The notes: a model not told the origin generated them from the letters alone. A stretch of 64,000 nt of DNA from Diogma glabrata (GCA_963693315.1 OY856186.1:232150392-232214391); one strand, 5' to 3'; counted from the first letter of the stretch, positions 50,978 through 62,972 are shown. Made by a program: numbers and translations.

Positions 50978-52952
50978 ACTTCGGTCTTAAAGACCTAAGT
51001 ATTACATTCTCGAGCCAAAAGTGAAATTCTTCCACTACTTTTTTGGCATTTCTCGACGTTTAAGGACCTACTGATGCTAAAAAAGCAAAAAAAACATTTA
51101 GATGTGTGTCTGTCCGTCATTACCTACGAAATCTAGAAAACCGTTAAAGGAATTTCAAAAAATATTTTCTAAAAATAGGTATACTCAATGGACAGGTCCG
51201 AAAAGTACCAGAAGTGTGTCAGAAAAATCGTCAAGTATATCAAACCGAGGAAATTTGCATATTTTATGCTAAAAAACGTTCATTTTAAGATCTGATAATG
51301 AGTAGTAACATTGAATTTGGAGAAATGTTGATGATCGGGGTAAATGAGGTGAGATCAAAAACTAGATTATTGCATTCCAGGTTTGTCAAAAAAATATTGT
51401 CAAGTGTGTCAGAAGAATGATTTTCATTTATTTTTACCCAATTTTTGAGAAAAAAATAAAATTAATTTACATGGAAATTTTGAATTTGTTATAATTTTTG
51501 GAATATATTGTTACGATTCAGAAAAATCTAGACGATTACGGTCACTTCCAGGAAAATAAAATCAACAAAACACAACAAACAAATTAATGAAATGAATATT
51601 GTTGTTGTTGCCTTCTTCTTAGAAATAGGGTCAACATAAACGATTTTATGAATCAAATCAACATAACGTAAAATAATCGAATATTCTAATATTTTCTCAA
51701 GGTTTCTGGAAAGTGATGTCGAATTATCTAGAAGTATTGCAGAAGGTATATAAGAAAATTGCCTCTTGTAGTTAAAAAATTAGTTTATTTTAAACCTGCG
51801 ATTGTGAAGTTAAATTATAAAAGTGATCTTTAAATTAGTGAATAAAGTTATAAGTGTTATTGAATAGAAATAATTTGTGTATTATTTTGAACGTTGAGTT
51901 ACTGGAAATTTCTACAATAAACCGTTGGAGTTTCTGAAGCTGTTAAAAGAATATTCTGGTTAAGAATATTGTTTGCTGCATTGTTTTCCTGTTGTTGTGA
52001 AACAATTAAGGTGTTGAATACTTAATAAAACCTGGTGTGTTTGCTTACTAATCAGTAATCGAACTCAGAAAGAGATTGGGAATTACGTTTATCGAATTGT
52101 GAGTTAGGCCAATTCGAAGTAAGGTGTGAAAAACGTAACAATATTTAGAATTTTGGAAAAAGTTGGCATTTACGAATTTTGAATTTTTGCATTTTTAGAA
52201 TTTTGAAAAATGTTTCAGTTTTTGATTTTGTACGAATTTTTGGAATATTTCTAGAATTATGAAAACTTTTCAATTTTCGATTTTGTAAGAATTTTTGGAA
52301 TATTTTTAGAATTTCTAGAAAGTTGAGAATTTAGAATTTAAATTTACTGATTTAATTTAAATAAAGTTTTCCTAAACAAAATGTATCATTTTTTTGGAAA
52401 ATAAAAAAAAAATTTAGAAAAAGTTTAAATATTTGTTTTTATTCTAATTTTTAAAATATTTTTGGAATTCTGAAAAAAGTTTGTATATTTGATTTTGTTA
52501 TAATTTTTGCAATATTTTAAGAATTTTTGAAAAAAGTTTTAGTCTTAATTTTGTATATTTTTAGGATTTTGAAAAAAGGTTTAAATTTTTGATTTTATTT
52601 AATTTTTACAATATTTTTGGAATTTTTGATTTTGTAATATTTTCTCGAAACGCTAAATGGAGAGGTTTTTGAGTAGTTTGCTGATTGTATCATCTCTTTA
52701 TTAAATTATGTCAATTTATATGTTATAATTTTACGGCAACGTATTGATGTTTCATGTGAGTTTTGTAATAGATTTAAAACAGATACAAAATACATATACT
52801 TTAACAAAGAGTTTTATGTTTGATATACATCGCTGCCCAAAACTAAAAACAATGTCCCTTTAAAGTTGTTTGCAAAAATCTAAATCAAAATCCTTAACCC
52901 AGACTGAAGTCTTGATATCTCAGAGCTTGAGATTTCAACCTCTTCATATTTT
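50978..52952 (+). repeat. K repeat, copy A (split by a solo LTR)
   Basis: Begins TTACTTCGGTCTTAAAGACC and ends near CAGACTGAAGTCTTGATATC. The 5' part matches copy C at 61330 (GGCATTTCTCGACG, AGGACCTACTGAT, TGTCTGTCCGTCATTACC). The 3' part is a T-rich tandem region (AATTTTTGATTTTGTAAGAA). Near its ends, ACTTCGGTCT and AGACYGAAGT form an inverted pair. No coding sequence. Confidence 0.75.
51509..52140 (+). mobile_element. Solo LTR with 4-bp target duplication
   Basis: Starts TGTTACG and ends CGTAACA, a 7-base inverted terminus with TG...CA ends, flanked by ATAT on both sides (51505-51508 and 52141-52144). Inside are a TATA-like GTATATAAG near 51737 and an AATAAAG near 51840, in LTR order. A second copy lies at 56981-57670 and a fragment at 52953-53105. 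A Ty3/gypsy-type element is likely from the duplication length, but no internal coding region is present. Confidence 0.78.
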
Positions 52953-53105
52953 GCTATATTGTTTTCTGTTGTTGTGAAACAGTAATGTGCTAAAGACTTA
53001 ACAAAAGTCTGGCATTTTTGCTGACCAATCAGTGATAGAAACCAAACGAAGATTTGGGAGTTACGTTTATCGAATTGAGAGTTAGGCCAAATCAAGGTAA
53101 ATAGA
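52953..53105 (+). repeat. Diverged fragment of the same LTR
   Basis: TTGTTTTCTGTTGTTGTGAA and GAGTTACGTTTATCGAATTG match the last 150 bases of the solo LTR at 51509-52140, with many changes and no CGTAACA end. Confidence 0.7.
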
Positions 53106-53814
53106 AAAGCTGAGTATTAGTGAAATTGGTGAAAAATGTTTTTTTAAGCGAATTAAACGTTCCTGAGTTAAAGAAGGAATTAAAACCACACACTGAAAAA
53201 AAATATGTTCTATTTCCAATCGAAATGCAGTTATTTCAACCTCACCGGGAAGGTGGATATGGCGAATCAAACTCTGAAATTGATTCAACAACTGTACAAT
53301 TACAAAACGATGTAGTTGAGAAAGCTTCGCGTTATGTTTATATGAAAATTAAATATAGTTCAATTACATCAATTTTAAAATGAAAAATTCATGACATAAG
53401 GCCAAAAAAATTTTTTTTCATGGAAATAGTTATTAACTTTATTCAACTCCTATTATATTGGATGTAACACTATATATTTTAAATCAATCACATTCTGTTG
53501 TCAGGAAAATGATAAACGTGTAGTTGTCCCAATCACGCTGAAATTGTTCGCAAGTATTTTTTCTTTGTTTGAAGAATAAACTACCAACTTCGTGATGACG
53601 TTGTCATTACTTTAAATTTTTTTTCAGTGCAGGGATTTTCAACAACTGGGAAAAAAGTAAATTGATGCTCCGGTTTCGAGAAGTTATGGAATCCGAATAG
53701 TTACAACAAACATTGACTCAGTATCAAATGAGGACGCGAAAACTTTTGTTGCTGAAACAATTGCTTCATCGCCATTTGCAAATTTCGATTTTACGTAGTT
53801 AATGGCTATGTATA
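53106..53814. other. Spacer with an unassigned 87-codon frame
   Basis: The plus-strand frame at 53120-53383 (SELNVPELKKELKPHTEK...) follows the LTR fragment and has a fairly protein-like start. I recognise no domain; it could be a retroelement leader remnant or chance. Confidence 0.25.
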
Positions 53815-54182
53815 AGTTTTGCAATATTTTTAGAATTTTGGAAAAAAATTGAATTTTTGAATTTTTTATTTATGTATATATTTTTAGAATTTAGAAAAAA
53901 GTTTCAATTTTTGATTTTGTAAGAATTTTTGGGATATTTTTAGAATTTTGAAAAATTTTAAATTTTTGGTTTTATTATAATTTTTGGAATTTTGAAAAAA
54001 GTTTCAATTTTTGATATTGTTATAATTTTTGAAATATTTTTAGAATTCTGGAAAAAATTTAAATTTTTGATTTTATTCAAAAAGCAATGTCCTCATAAAA
54101 GTTTTTTACTGAAAACTATATAGAAATCCTTAACCCAGACCGAAGTCTTGATATCTCAGAGCTTGAGATTTCCGCCCCTCCA
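53815..54182 (+). repeat. K repeat, copy B (3' part only)
   Basis: T-rich tandem words (TTTTTAGAATTTTG) followed by the family's 3' end, CCTTAACCCAGACCGAAGTC to GCCCCTCCATATT, as at 62918-62972. Confidence 0.75.
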
Positions 54183-54599
54183 TATTCTTTAAGTTGGAAA
54201 TCTTTCGAAGGTTTTTCTTGAGTTTTTTTGTTTTTCAATTATAATCTCGAATGCACTCAAATTTTTTGGTAATGGGGACTCGATCTCATTAGGTTGGACT
54301 ATGTTAGAGCAGTATGCTAGAAGTGCAACTCTCAATAGTTTTAATTCCACATTTAAAACGTACCCTCGCATTACAGTTTTTTTACAGTTGGCCTTCACTT
54401 ATGTTGAATTCAATAGAATTTTGAGTTATTTTACGTTATGATTTCATTATAACCGTTGTAATACATGTATTGATATTTTGATATAATTCTTTTTTATTAA
54501 TTTTTATGATAGTTATTTTTTGTTCTATTTATTTTATTATTTTTATTTTTTTATTTAATAATTCATTTTATATAAAAGTTGGCTTTCAGTATAAATATA

Positions 54600-54916
54600 C
54601 AGGTTTTGCAGTCCAAATTCAACATTTTGCAAATCAAATTCAACTTTTGCAAATCAAATTCAACTTTTTTCAAATCAAATTCAACGTTTTGCAAATCAAA
54701 TTCAATATTTTGCAAATCAAATTCATCTTTTTGCAAATCAAGTTCAATTTTTGGATATTCAATTTGGTTTGCAAAAAATTGAATTTGATTTGCAAAAAGT
54801 TGAATTTGATTTGCAAAATATTGAATTTGATTTGCAAAAACTTGAATTTGAAATGTTAAAATTGGAATTGAATTGCAAAATGTTTAATTTGATTTGAATT
54901 TGGACTGCAAAACCTG
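54600..54916. mobile_element. Palindromic element of 21-bp units, copy 1
   Basis: Inverted ends CAGGTTTTGCAGTCC, flanked by TA on both sides. The left half is about seven tandem units of CAAATCAAATTCAACTTTTG; the right half is the same units inverted, so the 317-bp element can fold almost completely. The open frames (repeats of Q-I-K-F-N or L-I-C-K-K-L-N) are repeat translations. Confidence 0.88.
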
Positions 54917-55402
54917 TACATATGGTTTTAAGATGCGTCTTATTTTTGTATAAATATAATGTTAAATTTTGTTTTTAAACAATCAATAAATTGTTCTGAT
55001 GATGACGCAAGATCGAAATAATAAGAGATTAAATATTTAATAAAGCAGTTTATAATAACTATTTTGTACATTACTAATATTTTTAATAAGACTAATAATT
55101 ATGATAATTAATTTTGTTCACATACTTATTATGATTTGAATGATAGTCTTAATTTAGCTTCTGATCGTTAATTTATTTCAGGGCTATTTAAGTATATTTC
55201 AGACTGTTCCTAGAGCTATTATATTATCCCTCGTCGCGAATAGAATTTAACCACTCTTTTTCATAGACGCCCGACACATCACATAGCTGTCTCTTAATTT
55301 TCCTCTTTCTTATATGTTTGTATTGAATTGTATTGTTTTTTGTCGAACCAGAAATTTGTAATCGACATGGTGATTTCTTATTATTTATTATTAATATACA
55401 TA

Positions 55403-55722
55403 ACGGTCTTGCAGGCCAAATTCAATACTTTGCAAATCAAATTCAACATTTTGCAAATCAAATTCAACTTTTGCAAATCAAATTCAACTTATCAAATTCC
55501 ACTTTTTGCAAATCAAATTCAATATTTTGCAAATTAAATTCAATTTTTTGTAAATCAAATTGAAGAGCAAAAAAATGAATTTGATTTGCAAAAAGTTGAA
55601 TTTGATTTGCAAAATATTAAATTTGTTTTGCAAAAAGTTGAATTTGATTTGAAAAAAGTTGAATTTGATTTGCAAAAGTTGAATTTGATTTGCAAAATGT
55701 GGAATTTGGACTGCAAAACCTG
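55403..55722. mobile_element. Palindromic element of 21-bp units, copy 2
   Basis: Same design as 54600-54916 and nearly the same length (320 bp). The left end is mutated (ACGGTCTTGCAGGCC); the right end is intact (GGACTGCAAAACCTG). TA lies on both sides. It sits less than 500 bp from copy 1, in the same arrangement. Confidence 0.85.
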
Positions 55723-56689
55723 TACATACCGATATATCTCCACCTTGCATGATCATTTGATTTTCCACCAATTCATCCTTTATTAACTGTGAGAATTGTA
55801 CGCTTATCTTGTGTCATGAAGAATCCTTTTATCTCAATTTTCCATTTGATACCCAAGACTTCACCATTCTAAGCAACTCTTAATATTCAGATGTTCTACA
55901 CAAATTTGCTCTTTTGTATGGTCTGTAGAGTTTCATGCGCTTGCGTTTTCGCGTTTGTTCTTAATCATCTTTTTAATTTAGTTCTGTATTACAACCTCTA
56001 ACTGTGGGCTCAATTTGTTTCTTTGTTGATTCATAATCAAACTCATTTTTGGCATTATGGCAACAAAACAGTTATCGGATTTTCTCGGCGAAAAAATGTT
56101 ATCTTCCTGCATTGCAATTATTTTTTCGCCTACTGATTCTAGCTGGCTCTGAAAATGTTTGAAATCTATTCCTTCGGATAACATAGCTTGCTGGACGGCA
56201 AATTGACATTTAATTTTTGTTTTCTATTATTAGCAGTCTGCTACGTTCCAGCTTTATTTCTCAAACCCTTAGCTCATTTCATAAAACCGTTTCTGCAACT
56301 TATACAATCTCACATAACTGTCAAAAAAATATCAACCCAAAATAGAATATCTCTCAATTCGGTATTGTATTCGCTTGATTCGATGGCAACAAATTCCTCA
56401 ACCCTGACATAGGTAATATACATCCTACTACTTGTTCAAACCAGTATCTTCAGTAAGTTTTAGTTAATTCTAATTAAATACTATCACTGGATGCTATGGG
56501 ATCTTTTGATTGAATTGCTATTGAAACTTTATTCGGAATTACTCAGTGTCGATACTATAAACCAATAAGAAGGTAAGTTCTAGTCACGTTGGTGAAAAAC
56601 ACGTGAAATCAGACAGGTATGGAAACTTGGTTTTAATTTTGAATATTTAGGTATTGGAACTCGTTGACATTAATAAAAAAATTTATACA
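55723..56689. other. Spacer, less AT-rich than average
   Basis: Contains the minus-strand open frame described at 55978-56223. No other feature recognised. Confidence 0.35.
55978..56223 (-). CDS. Uncharacterised 81-residue open frame, possible coding fragment
   Basis: The minus strand is open between stops, reading KTKIKCQFAVQQAMLSEGID, then FKHFQSQLESVGEKIIAMQE, SPRKSDNCFVAIMPKMSLIM and LSPQLEVVIQN. The first methionine gives 68 residues. Its Gln/Glu-rich, helix-prone composition is less biased than surrounding frames and may be a coiled-coil piece, for example from a retroelement ORF1 or a host exon. I recognise no family. Confidence 0.25.
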   Translation of the reverse strand, partial: KTKIKCQFAVQQAMLSEGIDFKHFQSQLESVGEKIIAMQEDNIFSPRKSDNCFVAIMPKMSLIMNQQRNKLSPQLEVVIQN

Positions 56690-56980
56690 TTTTTAGTTTT
56701 TATTTTAATCCTGTCTTAAGATACAGGGTGATGAAAAATCAAAAAACAGCTCGACGCTGGTGTATTGACATGGCTCTACAGCAAAAACTGCTATGCCGAT
56801 TTTAATGTTATATAGCTTAAAATTTAGGTATTAAAATTCAAACCAATCAAAACAGTAATTCACATTATATGACCTTTAACATTTTCTTTTGAAAAAATAA
56901 CGGTAAATAATCCAAAATCGATTTTCTGAAAAGGCACATTTTTAAAAAATTTTATTTTTTAATATATGAAAGATACATAT

Positions 56981-57670
56981 TGTTACGATTACAGAAAAAT
57001 CCAGACGATTACAGTCAATTCCAGAAAAATCAAATCAACAAAACACAACAACAAATTAATGAAATAAATACACTATTTGTATTTGTGAAATAAATACAGT
57101 GTGAAATAAATAATTAATGAAATAAATAAACTATTTACTATTATTATTTGTTGTTTTATTTCGTAGAGCTTGGGTCAACAATAAATAAAATTGAACAATT
57201 TTATCAATCAAATCAACATAACGTAAAATAACCGAATATTCTAGTATTTTCTCAAGGTTTCTAAAAAGTGACATCGAATTATCTAGAAATTTTGCAGAGT
57301 TGTATATAAGCAAATTACCTCTTGTAGTTTTGAATTAGTTTTATTTTAAACGTGTCACGGTAAAGTTAAAATTATAAAAGTGATATTTAAAATTAGTTTT
57401 TGTAAATACATTTTAAAGGGTTATTAAGTAGAAATAATTTGTATATTATTTTATACGTTGTATTACTGGAAATTTCTACAATCAACCGTTGGGGTTTCTG
57501 AAGCTGTTGGAAGAATATTCTAGTCAGGAATATTGTTTGCTGTATTGTTTTCATGTTGTTTTGGAACAGATAAGGTGTTGAATACTTAATAAAACCTGGT
57601 GTGTTTGCTTACTAATAGGCCACTTAGGTAAATTAAAGGCCAATTCGAAGGAAGGTTAAAAAACGTAACA
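56981..57670 (+). mobile_element. Solo LTR, second copy
   Basis: TGTTACG to CGTAACA, matching 51509-52140 but longer because of an expanded AAATAAATA stretch near 57060-57130. Flanks are ATAT and GTAT, so the target duplication is mutated or imperfect. It lies just inside the left arm of the 56690-63460 element. Confidence 0.75.
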
Positions 57671-57862
57671 GTATGTTACTAAGATTTTAGAAAATTTTCA
57701 AGAGGGGATTACTTCTTGTCGTTTTGAAGTGAAAACTTCTTTTTCCGTGTTATGCAATTTTGTATGGAGTAAATTTTATATATTCGCGAACGCATTTTTA
57801 AGAGAACAAAATATTTTTAAATATGAAATACATCTATCATTTCTTTAACGTTAATGTTTCAA

Positions 57863-57930
57863 ATTGCGATGTGGATATCGCGGTTCACTGAGGTTCTATA
57901 GGTTGTGAGTTCAATTCCTGGTGTGGTAAA
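57863..57930 (+). pseudogene. Weak tRNA-like segment
   Basis: GCGATGTGGATATCGCGG, followed about 25 bases later by GAGTTCAATTCCTGG (B-box-like). Stem pairing is poor. It may be the worn head of a SINE. Confidence 0.25.
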
Positions 57931-59046
57931 TTTTTTTATTGTTTTTGTTTTTTTTAATTTTTATTAAATACCCTTAAAATTATTTTTTTTTATTTATGAA
58001 TTCATTAAAATAATAAAAATTTCTTTTTACGAATTTTAAAAAATTGAACTATAATGCAGTTTTTTAATGTTATATTGCTACTGTCTTGTGCAATTTACAT
58101 TCGAGTCATCATGCTAAATAAATATTGAATATATATAAAATTGAAGGTATGTATGGCTGTTTGTCCTTCATGCATTAATACATTAATCATCATGAAAATT
58201 TGGGAAGTTGTTGTGTACACTTAATTTGCTTTTTATTTAGCTATCGTTTTAAATGGTAGTTTGCTTTGATCAAGTTTTGTTTTGTTGAACATAATTTTTA
58301 TGAAATTAAAAATAACGTAAGAAAGATAGTATAACCTGAAACAATTGCATTTGTATATCAAAATTATATGTATTGGAATTTCGGAAATGAATGAATTATC
58401 GGAATTGTATTTGGTATCTTCACCAAATATGTTGTTGGTTTGGTATGTAATACATGTTTCTAAAATTAAGTATTATTACTTGTGACTTGATACTTGATAA
58501 CATCGATTATATCGATCTAAAGCTCACAATTACGAGACGGAAATCGCAAAAATTCTATACAAAGAAGCATAGCTTATGTATGATTAAACATGGATGGCAA
58601 TCATGATAAATAAACTAATTAAAAATGGTGGCAACTAGCCGATAGTGATTTGAAAACGGCAAGAATGCGAATTAATACCTATGAATTTACTTAGCTTTCC
58701 GCAGGAAGATTTGTAAATTTTGAAATTGTTAGTCCCTGATATTGGCATATGAGTTATCTTGAGATATCGTATACCACTGGCAATAGCAGTGCAATTTCAT
58801 TACCCAAAGTGATATCGTAGGAGTGCTGGCATATGAAGTATTTTCAATCAACGATACAATCCCTTACTCTAAGTTATGGAAAATTCTTTGATGATACGCT
58901 ATTTTTTTAAAATAAAATGTGTTTGGTAGTAGAAATTACAAAGTGTGTCATAAAAACACATAAAAACTTTTAAGAACAAGGTCCAACAACAACGTGCTTT
59001 CTAAGGGGTTGATAGACGCCAATTTTTATATGATATGTTTTGATTG
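57931..59046. other. Spacer inside the large element, no gene supported
   Basis: The stretch TATATATAAAATTGAAGG, then GTATGGCTGTTTGTCC near 58128-58170 resembles Helitron 5' ends and could be an older Helitron edge. Nothing else is recognised. Confidence 0.35.
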
Positions 59047-60997
59047 TCTATAATAATAAAACAAAGTGTTTGTCTGTCTGCGTGCGCTCTCCAGCGAAAT
59101 CTGTAGCACACATGAGTCTAAAAATTTGTCAGGAGAAGGCCATTAACAGGTACTAATGCACCTTGGAGCCGAAATTTTAAAATTTAATTAAGTTTTTTTA
59201 ATTAATAATTTTAATTTTCCTAATGGTTAAATGTATGCCTCATTGTATATTATATTTTATACTTGGCTTTATTCAACTTTCACAGCTATCTTTGATCGAT
59301 TTTTTTTCCGCAAATTAGAATTACCATTCAAATGAAAAATTAAAGTTGACAAACAAATTCATTTAGATGAAAATTATATACATTTATATATTTATTATAT
59401 ATATACAATTATATGCATCCAATACATTACGTTGCAGCAAATATTTCTAATTTACAACAAACATGTTCTTGGTTTGGTGTGTATACCCATGTAATACATA
59501 TTTCATTTGGTTTATATAATGTTATACACCCGAGCAGAAATTTCTTAGGGCTCAAATACGGCCCTGATCAGGTTAGCCCTATTTTGATAGCGCCCTGATC
59601 ATGAGTGTAACGCTTTTGCCTAATCAGGCCCTGATTGGGATAAACGGATCAGGCACTGATCAAGTTTTCCATATAAAATTAAATAGGACGAACCCTAGTA
59701 AGATATTTTGTATCAGACCCTGATCAGATTGCCCCGCTAGGGGTCAGATACGAAAAATCAAATCAGGGCTGGATGTATCCAAATAAGGTTTCCCCTAAAA
59801 GGGTATTCTAATTCAGATCCGGAACAGGCCCACATCAGATTGCATTAATAGGGCTTGCCCTAATAGGACTTGCCCTATCTGACACTGATCAGGCCCTGAC
59901 TGTATTCTGTTCAAAATATAGAAAATGGGCGTTTTTTTTTCTTTTTAGAAACATTGATGCAGAAAGTTTTTGCAATAGAATGGAACCTTTATTTTGAAGA
60001 ATAGGATTATAAACAATAATATCAAAGCTAAAGGTTGAAAATGTTTTACTTATTAAGAAAAATATGCGTCGATTAATTTACAAAACAAACAAACAATGTA
60101 GGTTATATGAAGAAATCGGTAAAATATATGCAAATATGTCAACAAATGAAGTGATTTGACTGGTTTTAGATTAGTATATAAGTCTGGATTTATAAATGAT
60201 ATTATTCTTATTATTATTTTTATATTATACTACAAATTAGTCTTATTATTATGTTTGTCCATTTTTTTTTTAAACTCTGGCAGAAATGTCGAAATAAGAC
60301 GATGGCCATAAATCGATAAAACCCAAAAAACGAAAACCTTCACTAAAAATGCTGTCATTCTTAGACCGGTTTTTCGATTAGTATCAAACATCAGCGCTAT
60401 ACATATTTAGTCTGCTCTTCAAAGTTTTCTTTCAGTGACATGCTCCATTACTAATAAAAAACACACAGAGCGCATGTAGAGCATTGGAAATAATTTGTAA
60501 AATATATTTGAAAATCCAAATTGACTTTATGTAAGATCAGCAAATAATCTGGATAGATTGAAAAATGAAATTAGTCAACATGAAATGGTACGATAAAACA
60601 GCAAATTTTGGTGCGGTGTGCCTATTTTGTATCGCAACTATGACGGTTCCAGAGTAAGCCATTGACAACTGTAACACCCAACGAATGTCTCGACGTTCAC
60701 CTAATTGTTCGCGACACATATTAAGCCGATTGACGCGAAAAATTGCAAGTGTTTAATTTAAACTCTCCGAAACTTTTTACCTCTTTAAATGTTGACCTTC
60801 CGTTCAATTTTCAAACTATCTGGATTGATCAGCTAGAATGCTAATGATCTCTGTTATTCATATTTCCCAAATGGAAAAATTAAAATAGGTTCCTTCTATT
60901 CTCATTACGACTCTTTGAAATTATTCTTACTAATTCAACAAAATGTACGCACACAAACTTTTTTATAGGCGTAGCAACGTACGCCAGGTCCTGCTAG
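59047..60997 (+). mobile_element. Helitron, plus strand, non-autonomous
   Basis: Starts TCTATAATAATAAAACAAAG (59047) and ends CTAG (60994-60997) followed by T. A perfect 6-bp hairpin, GGCGTAGCAACGTACGCC (60968-60985), lies eight bases before CTAG, the typical Helitron 3' arrangement. The base before TC is G, not A, so the 5' boundary is less sure. No Rep/helicase sequence remains. The interior contains an unusual TGATCAGG cluster. Confidence 0.7.
59560..59912. repeat. TGATCAGGGC-type motif cluster
   Basis: CCTGATCAGG and variants (CCTGATCATG, TAATCAGGCCCTGATTGGG, CACTGATCAGGCCCTGA) occur about eight times in 350 bases, with AGGGCTTGCCCTAATAGG words in between. The spacing is irregular, so it is not a simple tandem repeat. 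Confidence 0.7.
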
Positions 60998-61329
60998 TTT
61001 TAAATATAAAAATGTATATATTAGTTGCTTGGAATGCTGAAAGATGGGAAACCCAGAATAATTTAAATTATTTTAATTTAAACATTCTGAAACTTTAATT
61101 TGCAATGCTACAATAATTGGAAGATACAAAAAAACACAGCTATTTCACAGTCTTAAGTTTTCACTTCTGTCGGCAGTCCTTAACACTGCCTTCTTTTTTT
61201 TTTAATTAATCTTCTTCTAATGTGCTTCAGAATTTATAAATGCGAAGACTTGCGTCTTCAAATCTGATCATCCAACCTTTTTATTTGTCTTTGTTGTCAA
61301 GGTAAGTATCGGTTTTGTTATTTTAATAA

Positions 61330-62972
61330 TTACTTCGGTCTGAAAGACCTAAGTATGTATTACATTCATGAGCCAAAAGTGAAATTCTTACCCCCACTTT
61401 TTTTTGGCATTTCTCGACGTTTTAGGACCTACTGATTCTAAAAAAGCAAAAAGAAAAAATGTATGTCTGTCTGCCGTCCGTCATTACCTACGCTGCAGGG
61501 AAAACGGCTGGAGGGATTTCAAAAAATTTTTTTTTCTAAAAATAGGTATTCACAAGGAACAGGTCCGAAAGGACGCTGTGTTTGATAACTGTACCGGAAG
61601 TGTGTCAAAAAATCATTATGTGTGTCAAAAATAGCAAATTTTCATATTTTTGGCTTAAAAAACGTTCATTTTAAGTGATTACGAGTAGGAACATTAAATT
61701 TGGAGAAATCTTGATGGTCGGGATTGATATGTGAGATCAAAAACTAGATTATTGCATTATAAGTTTGTCAAAAAAATGTTGTCAAGTGTGTCAAAAGAAA
61801 GATTTTTATTTATGTTTTTACCTAATTTTTTGGAAAAAAAAAATATAATTAATTGTTTGTTTGAAATGAAGTTTTATTATTATTATTGAGAATTATGGCA
61901 TTATAAGTTTGTCAAAAAAATGTTGTCAAGTGTGTCAAAAGAAAGATTTTTATTTATTTTTTTACCCAATTTTTTGGAAGAAAATAAAATTATTTCTTTG
62001 AAATGAAATTTTATTATTATTATCGAGAATTATGGCATTATAAGTTGTCAAAAAAATGTTGTCAAGTGTGTCAAAAGATTTTTATTTAGTTTTTTACCTA
62101 ATTTTTTGGAAAAAACTCAATTGCTTCTTTGAAATGAAATTTTATTATTATTATTGAGAATTATGGCATTATAAGTTTGTCAAAAAATGTTGTCAAGTGT
62201 GTCAAAACAAAGATCTTTATTTATTTTTTACCCAATTTTTTCAGAAAAAAATAAAATTAATAGTTTGTATGACATGATATTTTATTATTATTATAGAGAA
62301 TTATGGCATCATAAGTTTGTCAAAAAATAATGTCAAGTGTGTCAACGATTTTATTTATTTTTAGCCAATTTTTTGGAAAAAAAAAATGTAGCTGTTTTTA
62401 TGACATAAATGTAATTTAAAAATGAAATTGAGAATTTCGGCCAAAGTTTTAATTGTTGATTTTGTAAGAATTTTTGAAATAATTTTAGAATTTTGAAAAA
62501 TTTTTAATTTTTGATTTTATTTTAATTTTTGGAATGTCGAAAAAATTTTTAAGTTTTGATTTTGTAATAATTTTTGCAATATTTTTAGAATTATGGAAAA
62601 AGTTTGAATTTTTAAGAATTTTTGAAATATTATTGGAATTTAGAAAAAATTTAAAAATTTGATTTTATTCTAATTTTTGGAATATTTTTGGAATTTTGAA
62701 AAAGTTTGATTTTATTTAATTTAACAATATTTTTGGAATTTTGATTATAATTTTCCGGCAACGTATTGATGTTTCGTGTTAGTTTTGTAATAAACTTTTA
62801 AACAGATATAAAAAATACTAGTTTTTTTAACAAAGAGTTATGTTTGATATGCATCGCTGCCCAAAACTAAAAACCATGTCCTCATAAAAGTTTTTTCCCG
62901 AAAACTATATCAAAATCCTTAACCCAGACCGAAGTCTTGATATCTCAGAGCTGTGAGATTTCAGCCCCTCCA
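61330..62972 (+). repeat. K repeat, copy C (uninterrupted)
   Basis: Starts TTACTTCGGTCTGAAAGACC and ends ACCCAGACCGAAGTCTTGAT to GCCCCTCCATATT. In order it has a 5' palindrome, a conserved 250-bp part with GTCTGTCTGCCGTCCGTC, a minisatellite (61735-62380), a T-rich tandem part and a conserved 3' end. This copy shows the full structure that copies A and B share in part. A plus-strand frame at 61404-61634 has no recognised domain. Confidence 0.78.
61735..62380 (+). repeat. ~138-bp minisatellite, five units
   Basis: GTCAAGTGTGTCAA starts at 61781, 61925, 62061, 62192 and 62332 (spacings 144, 136, 131, 140). Each unit also has TATGGCATTATAAGTTTGTC and a TTATTATTATT run. Copy A of the K repeat has only one unit, so the array expanded in copy C. 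Confidence 0.9.

Noticed and set aside
54506..55786. Open frames rich in QIKFN or LICKKLN repeats
   Set aside because: They are translations of the 21-bp palindromic units in both directions.
61735..62380. CRISPR-like regular repeats
   Set aside because: Units of about 138 bp are repeated over their whole length without unique spacers; this is a minisatellite.
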